Assembly: GCF_022965805.1 (NCBI RefSeq)
Contig: NC_133103.1
Span: 47,251,693-47,315,692 of the forward strand
Direction: 5' to 3'
Origin: Primulina eburnea
Lineage: Eukaryota > Streptophyta > Magnoliopsida > Lamiales > Gesneriaceae
DNA: 64,000 nt
Positions 1-10,600 of this stretch are shown one piece after another (position 1 is the first letter of the stretch; the number at the start of each line of letters is the position of its first letter). The position numbers were made by a program, and so were the translations under genes. Below the pieces are notes generated by a model that was not told the origin of the DNA, did not search any database, and was given only the letters and a program-made list of their open reading frames with translations.

Positions 1-1003
1 AATTTGAACGGAAACTTGACTTTGTCCATCTCAGTGAGACAGACCCAAATACCCCAAGCTCTTCTGGTAGAAATGTCATCTTCAGTTATTGAAGACACCA
101 GGGTGTTTCTTCTGTCGGAGGGTCCTTGATAAATTTCTGGACATTCAAATCTGGCCTCCTTAGCTTGATGAAATGGAAGGCTTCGTGAGAACCTTTTCCT
201 GCTGGTTCTGGTGCTGTACTAAAGAAATATAGCTCTAGAACATCTCCCCTGGACAAATAATCATTGTTTGCCCAAGTCTCGTGAACAGCTTCCTGGATCC
301 ATTTTGGTAGACCTGAAATTTCTGGAAAGCTGGGTGATGTAGTATAAACTGAGGCAAGAGCCCCAAATTCATACCATGCTTTAACTTCCTTTGGATATGA
401 ATTTTGTTTCATCCATACCCTTGGATATTTTCCTGAAACGTCAACCCTGCTTGTAGCTGGGTTAATGTCAATTCGTGTTTTTAATTTCTCCCAATTCTGC
501 TGATAAACCTGAAATGGAGAAATTATACTTTCATTAGTATCAACCTTAGTTTTGCCTTTGTCAATACGAGGCCTAAGGTTAATCTCTCCCTCTTCAATCC
601 CCGAGATGAAGGGTTGACTTGAAGACTCAAGATAAGGATCAGGAGTCTCAATTTTTGTTTTGGCCGACTCATCTGATGATGATCCCGACTTAACACTTGT
701 GCAAGGGGTATTTGAATCCCCCGCTACAGGTATAGAGTCCTGTACTCGAAAACTCTCCATTTGAGAAACCAGTGGTCTCTCAATGCCCTGGAGGATAGGC
801 CTTTAGGTTACAGACCATAACTGAGTATATGCCTGTAAACATCCTGTAATTCGATCAGAGACAATTCTCTTATCAGCTTGTTGTAGCCTTCCCGCAACTT
901 CTGCGTTAACAGCTAACTTGTTGAACTCGTTTTGAAGCATTTCAAGGTGTTCCCTCAAATGCCTCTGCATCTTGATAATAGCATCAATGTCAATGATGTC
1001 CAT
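1..1003 (-). pseudogene. Caulimovirid transactivator/viroplasmin (TAV) pseudogene, copy A, partial
   Basis: The last ORF of the virus, equivalent to the inclusion-body and translation-transactivator protein that lets ribosomes reinitiate on polycistronic viral RNA. The ATG at 1003 overlaps the RNase H stop (990-992) by 14 nt, as in copy B. Breaks: a TAA at 803-805 where copy B stays open, and a 1-nt loss near 100, after which the frame is closed; the remainder is outside the window. The stretch from 86 to 760 is still open and is about 94% identical by eye to the copy B protein. The N-terminal part is helical, and the middle carries an acidic, serine-rich linker. Confidence 0.85.
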
Positions 1004-3015
1004 CTCTTGTTAAAAAATCTGCAAGAATATTTTCATGAGATTTTATTATCATAATATCAAAAATATAATTCTGACATAAAGCTTGCCATCGTAATAATCT
1101 AGCCTTCTCCGGTTTAGACTCAATTCTATTCCTTAAAAAGGCTTTAACTTGAGTATTATCAACTTTCAAAGTGAATTTCTTTGCAAGTAAAAATAACGGC
1201 CATTTTTCAAAAGCCCTTTTTACTGCATAGAATTCTTTTTCGTTGATATGCCATCTTATGGCTTCTGCATCTGAGAATAACCCACTACAATATCTGCATG
1301 GTTGTTCTCCATCTGGTGTGAGCTTGGTTAATACTGCAGCCCACCAATGATCACTGGCATCGGTATACAATACCAGATCATCCTCGTCTTGAGGAATAGC
1401 CATCTTTGGAAGATTTTTGCAAACCTTCTTTAAATGGATAAGTCCTTTTGTGTGTTCGTCTGTCCATATAAATCTAGCATCTTTTTTCAATAATGGACTG
1501 AACACTTTCCTGTGTTTTGCTAGGTTTTTGATAAACATCCCAGCAAAATTAACAACCCCTAAAAAACTTTGAAGTTGCTTCTTGTCTTTGAGATTGTCTG
1601 GAAAATTCTGCACCTTTTCTACTATGTGTTCTTGCAGAATTATTCCTGACTCATCGATTTCAATTCCGAGGAATTCAATCTTTCTTGTAGCAATGACTGC
1701 TTTCTTTTCAGATAAAACCAGTCCTTCTTTCTTGCAAACATTAGAGAAAATTTCCAAATGTTTAACATGTTCATTCATATCTTTGGATGCTATTAAAACA
1801 TCGTCGATGTAAACAAACATAAACTTGAAATAATCTTTGAAAAGATTATCCATCTTTCTTTGAAATATCTGGGGTGAGTTAGCCAATCCCATTGGTAATA
1901 CTTCCCAAATATAATGTCCTTGAGGTGTGGAGAAAGCTGTGAATTTCTTGCTTTCTTCCTGCATCCGAATCTGATAGAATCCAGACTTGCAATCAAATTT
2001 AGAGAATATCTTGGCATTGCGAATGCAACTAATCAAGTGTTCTCTACTAGGTATAAAATACCCATCAAACTCCAGAATCTTATTAATTTCTTGATAATTA
2101 ATAACCAATCTGGGTTTCCCTCGTTTAATCTCACCATTATTTCTTACCAGAAAACCTGGACTGCTATATGGTGATATGCCTGCTTTGATTAATCCAAGGT
2201 CTAAATGTTCCTTGATTATAATCTGCATATCCCTCTGATCAATGATGTTCATTGGGATGGGTTTACAACGGACAAATTCATACTCTTTGCCTTCCTTGAT
2301 CTTAAGGCAGGCCCTGAGTTGATTTCTGTCCCACCATGCCAAGGGATCTTCGTTATAATTTTCTTTGATCCTTTTCTTGACATCTTCCAGTGATACCTTA
2401 GATTCAAACTCTACTTCATTTGTATGTAGAGTTATCTTAAGGCATTCTATATCTTCTGGTTGGAGTTCCTTATCTGCTCTTAACTGGAGCATTGTTTCTC
2501 CAAACCGTCTTGAATCTTTCATTTTCGGGTTCAGAAGTTTTCCTGAATCACCACGCTTGCTGCGAAACTGGATTGGCAATTTTCTGTAAAATGCCTCCCT
2601 AAGTCTCTGGACTATGATTTTGTGAGCACATGGTGTTGTGAACACTAATCTTCTAGTCTCATTTTCTTGTGTATAGGACTTGAACATTTGTAGGAAATTA
2701 TTTCCTAACAATATGTCAGCTCCTGTGTCATGAAAATAAATTGGTGGTGTCTTTACCTTGTACCAAGGTGTTTGTCCAGCACCGCCAATCATGATTTCAG
2801 TCATCTTGATCCCTTTACCTAAGTTTAAGATTCTTCTGGAAAAATCTCTTCCAGCAATCTTGGGTAACTTCTTCTTCCAAATTATTTGGAAAAACTCCTC
2901 GTTTTGCTGTACATATTCCAGCACCTGAATCAATATAAGCAGCAAAATATTCTGCCTTATATTGTTCATACAACATTCCTACTGGAATGTATATGGAGAA
3001 TGGACTTGTGGTCAT
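990..3015 (-). pseudogene. Caulimovirid protease / reverse transcriptase / RNase H, copy A, one frameshift
   Basis: The viral replication polyprotein. Domains in order: aspartic protease with DSGA at 2931-2920; reverse transcriptase with the YIDD active site at 1811-1800, followed by the FLGIEI segment; RNase H with the TDASD, EFYAVK and KVDN acidic motifs and a terminal ADFLTRD. The first ATG is at 3015 and overlaps the movement-protein stop as ATGA; an in-frame GTG occurs 12 nt earlier. The frame from 2969 to 990 is uninterrupted (659 codons). A 1-nt insertion near 2870, relative to copy B, separates the protease N-terminus from it. RT and RNase H catalytic residues look preserved here, unlike copy B. 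Confidence 0.92.
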
Positions 3016-4245
3016 TGTATTTTCCACATTTTATCTTCTGCCATAAACTCCATTCCATACTCTAGACGTTTCCAAGGTTTATGTTCCTCGAGAAACTCTA
3101 GTCCAAGAATCAGTCGATCTGATTCTTTCCCTGGAATCCCTTGGATATGGACTTACAATTCTCCGATATTAATCAGTCATTGGTAAGTTCCCATCGCAGG
3201 TTGTTCTAAATAGTATATTGAATTACAAGGAAATTGATTCTTTGCTTTGTAATATCAAATACTATTTCAACCTCCTTCCACCCTTCCGGGCATCTAAGTT
3301 TTCCTATTGTAGAAAAACTTTTCAGCTCCTGTTGGGTGTCTATGACAGGCCTTTTATCCCATCTGTAACTTGTAATTCTATCTCCTTGAAAAATAGTCTT
3401 CTTGATTCCAATCTAAGACTTTGATTCCTTTGTAGAATCGGTTTGTCTTGGATCTGGATATCTGTTTCCTGTATTAAAGGAAACTCGACTCTTTCTGGAT
3501 AAATTGTCTGAGCAACTTTAGCAAATATCTCAGGTATTTCAATAAACTCATTTCTAATAAACAGTTCAGAATGATGTGTATTAGATAGAGCATATGAAAT
3601 TTGATAGGTAATAGAATATGGCCTATTACCTTCTTTCATCAGCCTTTTTTCCTTGAAGTTCTGATGCAATGTCAAGGCTCGGCTGAAATCTCGATCTGCC
3701 AGGTTGTAGGCTATCCTTGGATAGATTACCCCTACAATTTTTCCTGCACAGAGGTTTCCTGAGATTGTTCCTAGTACTGAGTCTTGTAGATTCCCCATTC
3801 TTTTATCGCAAATAGCAATATCGATAGGTGAATCTATCCCTTCTTTGAAAGTAGCCTTTATCATAATTTGGATTGCTCCGATATGAATCCAGGACATAGT
3901 CCTCGCTACTTCTATCTTGAGTTTTTGTAATTCCTCCTTAATTTCTTCGGAAGGAATTAACTGCATCTCCATCCTATTTCCTGTAAGTTCCATTGGGATT
4001 GCCATTTCCCTTCTAGAAACTTTATAGATTAGATGATGCTTTCTGTTTCTTAGGCCAAGACTTCCTAAGAACTTTTCTACCTGTCCTGCGGAGAAACCTT
4101 GATATCTCTGTAGACTTGGATTTTCTCTCATGATTCTTTGAACCATGTTATGAGATATAGTTGTCTGGCTGAAAAACCCAGACAAATCTTCATGTGTTTC
4201 ATGTCGAAACACCTCGTCTTCAGTCAGATTCCGATTCTGTTCCAT
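3012..4245 (-). pseudogene. Caulimovirid movement protein (30K superfamily), copy A, broken
   Basis: Cell-to-cell movement protein. The ATG at 4245 lies inside the coat-protein ORF and overlaps its end by 26 nt. The segment from roughly residue 110 to 210 (HIGAIQIMIKATF, then IAICDKRM and later RPYSITYQISYAL) fits the 30K fold core with its conserved Asp. Open for 301 codons to 3340. Compared with copy B there are 1-nt losses near 3390 and near 3243, and a TAA at 3153-3155. The stop at 3014-3012 overlaps the protease ATG. Without the indels the ORF would be about 411 codons. Its place between coat protein and RT recalls cavemoviruses and solendoviruses, where it is fused to the coat protein. 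Confidence 0.85.
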
Positions 4246-5662
4246 CAGATTCTTCCTGACTTAAGAATTCCTCTTCTTCATATATACTTTCATCTGAGGC
4301 AATGTCCTCAAATCGGTATACTTGAATAAGATCCTGGTAATAAACTACATCTTCTATATCCGGAGTCGGGTCGAAGCGTTTAATACCTCTTTTTTCATTT
4401 TCTGGACAGTTGGTCGAGATATGACCTCTTGCTCCACATGTCCAGCAATTGCAGTCCTTGAAACTTTCATTGGCCCTAGTATGAGCTCTTCTGAAAGTTT
4501 TCTTGGTAGGTGTTCTTCCTGTGCTTCGAGATGAACTCGATGCCTGGGATGATATCCTACTTCTCGATGGTCCGCCTCTTTGTCCAGATTTATAAGATCT
4601 GGCTTTCTGTCTAGACCATACGGTTCTTGGTTTCCAAGAACTTCTCCCACTTCGTGCATAAGGATGAGTCCTAAAGCTTTTCCTTTTATGCTTCTGTGGT
4701 TTACTTCCAATAATTGTTGGAAGATCATTTTCTTTACAACACAAAGGAGTTCTTTTGTTGATACCCCTTAAGCGTTTGTAATTCTTTTGTAATGCTGCCA
4801 TATGGCACCATTCTGCCAGTTTTCCTTTAAGGAAAGAGGCTCTTCTTGCCAACGTATCTGGATTACCAGGTACGTATTCCCTTATGAGCATTTCTCTCCA
4901 AGGGCTCGGCATTTTTGCGAAGAAAAGCTGCATAGCTATATCCTCTTCGACTCCTGAATTCCATCTGTATTTAGTGAATAACATAATATATTCATCCACC
5001 AAACATATGTCATGTAATTCAAGACTATACAGAGCTTGAGTGTATTTCTTCTTCTTCTCTGTATCTTGACTGTTGAAATAGTCTACCCCTATAAAGTGTG
5101 CTTTAAATAGGGTAGCCATTTTTCCCGCGATCTCACTAAGAGATTCTCCAACTAGGACTGACTCTTTCATGTCTGATGAAGTCATGTCCCAAGCAATTTT
5201 TACTGATCCCATAAGACTCATTTCCAAAAGTTTAATGAATCCTTCTTTGTTGAGATCAAGTGTTCCTGCTGCAATTCTCATAGCAGATGTCCAATCGTCT
5301 ATGAGATCTTCTCTGTTTTTGAAGTCTAATACATCAAGGTTAAGCATAACCCCGTAAGGATGTATAGGATCTAAAACAGTTTTCCCATAGGGTGTTTGGT
5401 GCAAAGGAATTTGAGTTCTCCTTGCCCTTGTTCCCGCTGGGTGTGATCCTCCACCAGTATGGAAATTAGTCTGAGATTCTCTCATATTTACATTATGAGA
5501 TCCCATACTTTCCCTTAGTGGTTCCTGAGAAGATGACCAGGTTATTGCAGGTGGTGTTTCACCTACTGCTGTATTCATCTTTAGATCTACTACTTTGAGA
5601 TTTGCGAAAGATTCCGCAAGTTCTTGTAGATCCTCCAAACCAATCCTTTCTAAAGTTGTCAT
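4220..5662 (-). CDS. Caulimovirid coat protein, copy A, intact ORF (480 aa)
   Basis: Capsid protein with a nucleic-acid-binding zinc knuckle. A central helical capsid domain is followed by a strongly basic Arg/Ser/Lys-rich region (about residues 310-395), then a CCHC knuckle CWTCGARGHISTNC at about residues 406-419 (4447-4406), and an acidic tail ending in ESD. The basic region, CCHC and acidic tail follow the usual caulimovirid layout. The ORF has no internal stop in this copy, whereas copy B has a single nonsense change. The ATG overlaps the preceding ORF stop as TGATG, which suggests coupled reinitiation. Being open does not imply expression; it is an old integrated copy. Confidence 0.92.
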   Translation of the reverse strand: MTTLERIGLEDLQELAESFANLKVVDLKMNTAVGETPPAITWSSSQEPLRESMGSHNVNMRESQTNFHTGGGSHPAGTRARRTQIPLHQTPYGKTVLDPIHPYGVMLNLDVLDFKNREDLIDDWTSAMRIAAGTLDLNKEGFIKLLEMSLMGSVKIAWDMTSSDMKESVLVGESLSEIAGKMATLFKAHFIGVDYFNSQDTEKKKKYTQALYSLELHDICLVDEYIMLFTKYRWNSGVEEDIAMQLFFAKMPSPWREMLIREYVPGNPDTLARRASFLKGKLAEWCHMAALQKNYKRLRGINKRTPLCCKENDLPTIIGSKPQKHKRKSFRTHPYARSGRSSWKPRTVWSRQKARSYKSGQRGGPSRSRISSQASSSSRSTGRTPTKKTFRRAHTRANESFKDCNCWTCGARGHISTNCPENEKRGIKRFDPTPDIEDVVYYQDLIQVYRFEDIASDESIYEEEEFLSQEESDGTESESD

Positions 5663-6033
5663 CAGATGAATTTCTTTTCTGAGACAGACTTGATTAGATT
5701 GATCATCTTTTCTTCTTCAGTCAAAGGTTTTGACACCACTCTGGCCTTCCTTTGTTGATGTAACAAAGGTTCAGTGCCAAAAGATGGTGGTAACCATCCT
5801 CCTGAAGTTCTTCTACTAGAACTTGGTTGTTGTTCTAGTTTCTGAATTCTTGTTTGAATATCCTTTATTAATCCCAGAATTTCTTCTTGGGTTTCAAGGA
5901 TTTTCTCAACTCGTTGCGGTACAAAATACAGCATATTGCCATAATTTTGGACTGTCTTTTGAATTTCTCTAAGATCTAAAGAGAGCTTAGAAGAGTCTGG
6001 AACTATCTCCAGAAACTTATTATTTTGTATCAT
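5662..6033 (-). CDS. Virion-associated-protein-like ORF, copy A (123 aa)
   Basis: A small protein with a heptad-rich central coiled-coil (about residues 20-70), a proline/serine-rich hinge, and a lysine-rich C-terminus. This matches in size and layout the virion-associated DNA-binding protein of caulimoviruses and the ORF 2 protein of badnaviruses; I assign it by architecture and by its place just before the coat protein, not by sequence identity. It is intact in both copies at the same length, so it was a real viral gene. Its stop overlaps the coat-protein ATG by one base. Confidence 0.65.
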   Translation of the reverse strand: MIQNNKFLEIVPDSSKLSLDLREIQKTVQNYGNMLYFVPQRVEKILETQEEILGLIKDIQTRIQKLEQQPSSSRRTSGGWLPPSFGTEPLLHQQRKARVVSKPLTEEEKMINLIKSVSEKKFI

Positions 6034-6090
6034 AAGTTTACCTGAGATTTTACCTGAGGGTGCAGTAGCTTCCCTTCGTAAATCTGCTGT

Positions 6091-6288
6091 CTATACAGAT
6101 CCATTGTTCTCTGAAGAATTTCTTCTGAGTAGATTTTGAAGTATGTTTTTCCGGTTTTTTAAACCTTGTAAACGCATACTTTTTGTGCTGAGTTCAGTGA
6201 AGCATGTACTTCGCTGTAATTCTTGCTCTAATTGAATTATTTCTAGCGAAATAAGTTCAATTTCGAACTGGATGGTAGTTCCTGGCAT
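6091..6288 (-). CDS. Small viral ORF of unknown function, copy A (65 aa)
   Basis: Begins with ATG 2 nt after the stop of the preceding small ORF, the tight spacing seen throughout this viral transcript. The product is Leu/Ile/Glu-rich and predicted helical, with a basic C-terminal part (KNRKNILQNLLRRN). I do not recognise a family. Copy B has lost the corresponding region in a deletion of about 340 bp, so conservation cannot be tested within the window. Confidence 0.5.
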   Translation of the reverse strand: MPGTTIQFEIELISLEIIQLEQELQRSTCFTELSTKSMRLQGLKNRKNILQNLLRRNSSENNGSV

Positions 6289-6290
6289 GT

Positions 6291-6530
6291 TTAACAGATC
6301 AATGAAGATCTGGTTTTTTCGGCCTGTAAGGGTCTACCTTTTGTGTATGCAAGGTTTTGCAAATACTGCCGTCTTTTATCAGGAGATAAATTTCGTTTGT
6401 TCTCATGTTTCTGATATCTAACAATAGTTAGATAAACTTGTGTATATTCCAAAATATTGGAATAGTTCTTGTAAATTATTTTTCTCGAACTAAAGTCCGG
6501 ATTCATAATTTTCGAAATTCTCCTTCTCAT
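6291..6530 (-). CDS. First small viral ORF downstream of the primer site, copy A (79 aa)
   Basis: The first ORF after the tRNA primer site, in the position of the small ORF VII of caulimoviruses. The product is basic (starts MRRRISK) and tyrosine-rich, with no recognised domain. Its ATG lies only about 10 nt past the 3' arm of the leader inverted repeat, where a shunting ribosome would land. In copy B the first codons survive and the rest is deleted. Confidence 0.5.
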   Translation of the reverse strand: MRRRISKIMNPDFSSRKIIYKNYSNILEYTQVYLTIVRYQKHENKRNLSPDKRRQYLQNLAYTKGRPLQAEKTRSSLIC

Positions 6531-6579
6531 ACATTTAGTTGCTAGTAATAATAAAATTTTTGTGTTTGAAATAAATTAA

Positions 6580-6595
6580 CCATGCTCTGATACCA
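6580..6595 (-). promoter_or_regulatory. Caulimovirid tRNA-Met primer-binding site, copy A
   Basis: The minus strand reads TGGTATCAGAGCATGG, the plant initiator tRNA-Met complement that primes minus-strand DNA synthesis in Caulimoviridae. It lies about 50 nt upstream of the first viral ORF. The element's right end is only about 35 bp beyond it. Confidence 0.93.
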
Positions 6596-6630
6596 TTTTT
6601 CGGGAGCGCGGGGATCAATTAAAATTAAAT

Positions 6631-7615
6631 AAAAGACAAGGGCAATTTTGGCATTTTAAAATTTCTTTTCTCTCACCAGGTACTAAAACACAAGTTCTTT
6701 TATATTGGGTACTGATACCCAATTAACCCAAATTTTCTCCATCCAATTAATAATTTTGATAAATTAGATAATTTCACATACTAAAAAAGATACTTTTATA
6801 TTTCATTCATTTAAGTGAGGAAATAACTTTGGATAACTTTGGGCTTATTTAGTAACAGGAAATATTAAAATTTGTTTTTTATATAATTATTATATTGATA
6901 TGCTAAAAATTCATTTTCAAAATAAGTATTTATATGTTTAGTGAAGTCTATAATTTGTCGTATAGTCGCGATACCATAAATGTGACCATAATGCTAGAGG
7001 AAAATATCATTCGCACAACCTTTTTGGCTCGCAAACACTTACTCGCCGGAGGCATTTTTTGTAAACGCCGAAAACACATATCCAGATATTGTCCCAGTTC
7101 TACTCCTAATTTGATCGCACTAATCATTAAAAAGCATGCTTCTTGCAGATCAGTGTTAATTGGACTAAAACACTGTAATTTTTTTTTACATCTTTGATTT
7201 TGGTTTGCTTTCATAACATCTAACATTGATCAAAGTGATTGTTTTGAGATAGAGCTTCTTATTCTACAGTAGTCTTGGATAGATAGTAGAAGCGAGGCAA
7301 ACTGAACAAAAAAGTTGTCAAATTGTTTACAATTGATGAACTAACTGCAAGAAAGTTATCTTCTCATTTTGAAACAGCAGAAATATGTTTTAATACATAA
7401 ACAGGAGAAAGGAATAACAAATTATGGAAAAACTTGCGTCAAAATTGCATACAAGAATCTGTCTCATCTACTGACACTAGATTGAGGTAATATGCTGAAA
7501 ATATAAATATTGGCAGACTCCATTACGAGAAATTGAGCAAAAAAGGTTGCACACAAAGGGAAACGGCCTTCTTTCACAGTTCGATTTGCTAGTTTCATGT
7601 AACCTTACTGCAAAA
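6631..7615. other. Spacer: flank of viral copy A and SAS10 3' region
   Basis: AT-rich host DNA between the viral junction and the SAS10 stop codon. No convincing ORF or repeat. The last 150-200 bp before 7615 probably include the SAS10 3' UTR. Confidence 0.5.
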
Positions 7616-10600
7616 TTAGCTTTTGAATCTGATACTGCGGCTGATCCCAGCATTGATACCGGTTGCTTCCCCACCGTAAGAACCTGTAGGCTTTCTGACC
7701 TCCCGTACTTGCCCCTTTCTGCGTATCTCTGCCTTCCGGTGCTTCAACTGAGAGATGGGAAAAGAGATGTTTAGTCTAACAGATGTTTAGTCTTGGAACT
7801 CTTACCACACACCATATTTAATCAAAGGCTCAGACATCTAATGGCTTCAAGCAAATGATACCTTGTATTTCTTTCTGGGGTTTTTAATCAACTTCTTACG
7901 AGCACGAGTTAATCCCCTATTTTTCTCCATCTAGACAAAAATGGAGCGAAATAAATTTTTCAATAACCACCAAAAATTGAAAATAGTTTCATTTAGCAGG
8001 AACAAAATTTTCCGCACCTGACGTGTGATGATCCGTTTGCCATCAACAGTATCGTCAGGTAAAGATGAAACTTCAGGGGTCCTGTTGAGGTTATGGTTGG
8101 TCAGAATATATAATTTAGGAGGCCAGACGATATTAGAAGACATTCTTCCATATATTGACTCACTATGCACTGCATATATCAGAAGACAAACTAAAATCCC
8201 TTTCTATTGCAAAGGTAAATCAATTATAGTGTTGCATTTTATTTTAATGTACTTGATTCTGGCTTTGGATAGCATCACAAAAATGACAAATTTTTACTTC
8301 CACGTTTTTTACCTGCACTTATTATCAAGCCGAAAGAACAATACCTCCTCGCATCATAAATTACCTGGAATACTTGTTAGATTTAGCAGCAAGCTTTGCA
8401 GCATGCTGTTGTTCCACTTGTTTGTAATATTCCAAATCCGGATCTGGATCACTCTCCCCATTGGCCTCAGAAACTCCATCACTGGAAAAATTATCAGTCG
8501 CATCTTCGTGATTATCAACAGATGTGACTCCAGCTCCAGCCAGAACTCGCAGCTCATGCTTTCTTCTCCTTTCTCCAATATCATCTCGTTTCGGTATGTC
8601 ATCATCACCAGAAATAACCTGCCAAAAGAAAATTTGATATAGTTATACATCAAGTGGGGAAGGGAAACAAAGATGTGCTTGCCTGGGGCTTTTTAGGGTG
8701 TATTTGGGTGGTGGGTGCAGAATCTCTTGCCATGGTGTGTGCAAGGGCACGACAGTGGATTTAGGAGTATGTCAGGTGAGCGTCGATTGGTATTTGTTCG
8801 ATCTTGGAGGAGTGGACTAGACATCAGGAGTCAGATGGTTAAGAACACTGGGAAATGCCAAGAGAATTAGGACAAGATGCAGATGAGTTTTGTGCAGAAT
8901 TCTAAGGAAGTGTTGTTGCAAGGTGATCCTACACTTAACAGAACGGTTGTATCCTTGAAATCCATCATCAAATCATCGAATGTGGAATTTGGGGAGCTAT
9001 TTGGGCTATGGATGTTTCCCACGGTGAAGTGTAACTGAGGAGGGGGAGAGGAACTTGGCATTAAGGAAGCTGTTGGATGAGTTCGAAGGGGTGTTTGAGG
9101 AGCCTAGAGGGCTGACACCGATTAGGGAGAATGATCATGCCATCGTGATCAACGCGGTGCGTCCCTGTCGATACGCCCATAGCCAGAAGAACGGGATGGA
9201 AAGAATGGTATCATAAATGCTGAAGGCTGGAGTAATTCATCCTAGCAACAGTACCTACTCTAGCCCGGTTATTCTAGACAAGAAGAAAGACCGCAGCTGG
9301 AGATTCTGTGTTGATTACAGGGCACTTAATGAGATTACAGTTCCGGACAAGTATCCAATTCCGGTGATAGATAAATTGCTAGATGAGTTGCACGGGGCAG
9401 AGCTATTTTCTAAGCTGGATTTGCAGCCCGGCTTTCATCAAATCAGAGAGTTGGCATATGATGTGTCAAAGACGGCGTTTAGAACGCATGTCGGGCATTG
9501 TGAGTTTCTAGCAATGCCCTTTGGCTTAAAGAATGCTCCAGCCACCTTTCAAGCTACGATGAACGAGGTATTCCGACCTTTCTTAAGGCAATTTGTGCTA
9601 GTATTCTTTGACAATATTTTGATTTACAGTAAAAGTTGGGACGAACATGTCTATCATCTTCAAACAGTCCTTGAGGCCCAGCAGCAAAACAATCAGATGT
9701 TGAACAGCAAGAAATGCCAATTTGGATTGACAGAGATTGACTACCGGGGCATGTAATTTCGGGTCGGGTAGTAAGTGTGGACCCTAAGAAGATCGAAAGC
9801 ATAAAAACGTGGCCCCAACTTCGCATCATCAAGGAGATTCGGGGTTTTTTGTGGTTGACCGGTAATAACCGTAATTTTACAAGGAATTACGGTAATATCG
9901 CTAAACCATGACGAAGTTGCTGAAAAAAAAGTTGTAAATGGAGTGTAGAAGCATGGGAGGCATTCGAAGAGCTCAAGAATGTACTCAGCTCAGCACCTGT
10001 TTTGAGGATGCCGGACTTCAATATGACATTTGGGATAGATTGCGATGCGTCGGGACAAGGAGTAGGGGAGGTACTACGCAAGAGGATCGACCCATAGCCA
10101 CTGAACAAGCTTTGGCTAAATCCACCTACAAAAAGAGTTGGCGGCGTTAGTGGGGGCAATCCAGCATTGGAGGCATTACCCGCTGCGTAAGAAATTCATT
10201 GTCTTGACAGACCATAAGTCAATAAGAAGCTTATTGCAGCAGCGCATCACTACACCACATGAATTGGGAAGAAGTGTAGTGGTCAGTAAGCGAAGATGCA
10301 ACCTTGGGGTGAATCATTAAGCAGATCCAACAGAGTTCAGATGAACCATCACCATATATGTTTATTAAAGGACGACTATTCCACCGTGACCTAAGAGTAA
10401 GAACAGATGGATCTAAATGGGTAAAGAAAATCGTGGAAGAATTCCACGTCACTCTGATTGGAGGCCATTCAGGAGCCTTTCGATTACCAAAATCTAGAGG
10501 GTTTAATGTTATCATGGTTGTAGTGGACAGGTTCACTAAGTATGGACATTTTATTTTCTTGAAGCATCCATTTACTGCAAGAGCAGTGGCTGAATTGTTC

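Larger units (their letters stand above)
1..6630 (-). mobile_element. Endogenous caulimovirid (pararetrovirus) copy A, left end outside window
   Basis: An integrated, decayed plant pararetrovirus read right to left. From the primer-binding site at 6580-6595 it runs through two small ORFs, a VAP-like ORF, coat protein, movement protein, protease/RT/RNase H and the start of the transactivator, and is cut by the window edge. Identification rests on the CCHC coat protein, a 30K-type movement protein, an aspartic protease with the DSGA motif, the YIDD reverse transcriptase, RNase H, and a tRNA-Met primer site. No integrase is seen, as expected for Caulimoviridae. Homology with copy B continues about 35 bp past the primer site and then fades, so the right junction is near 6630. 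Its own lesions (frameshifts in the movement protein, protease and transactivator; stops in the movement protein and transactivator) show it is a fossil. Confidence 0.93.

Noticed and set aside
3027..3027. Start of the viral protease ORF at 3027
   Set aside because: That codon is GTG. The first ATG is at 3015 and overlaps the movement-protein stop, so 3015 is used.
6580..6595. Possible tRNA-Met gene
   Set aside because: Only the complement of the tRNA end is present; no cloverleaf. It is the viral primer site.
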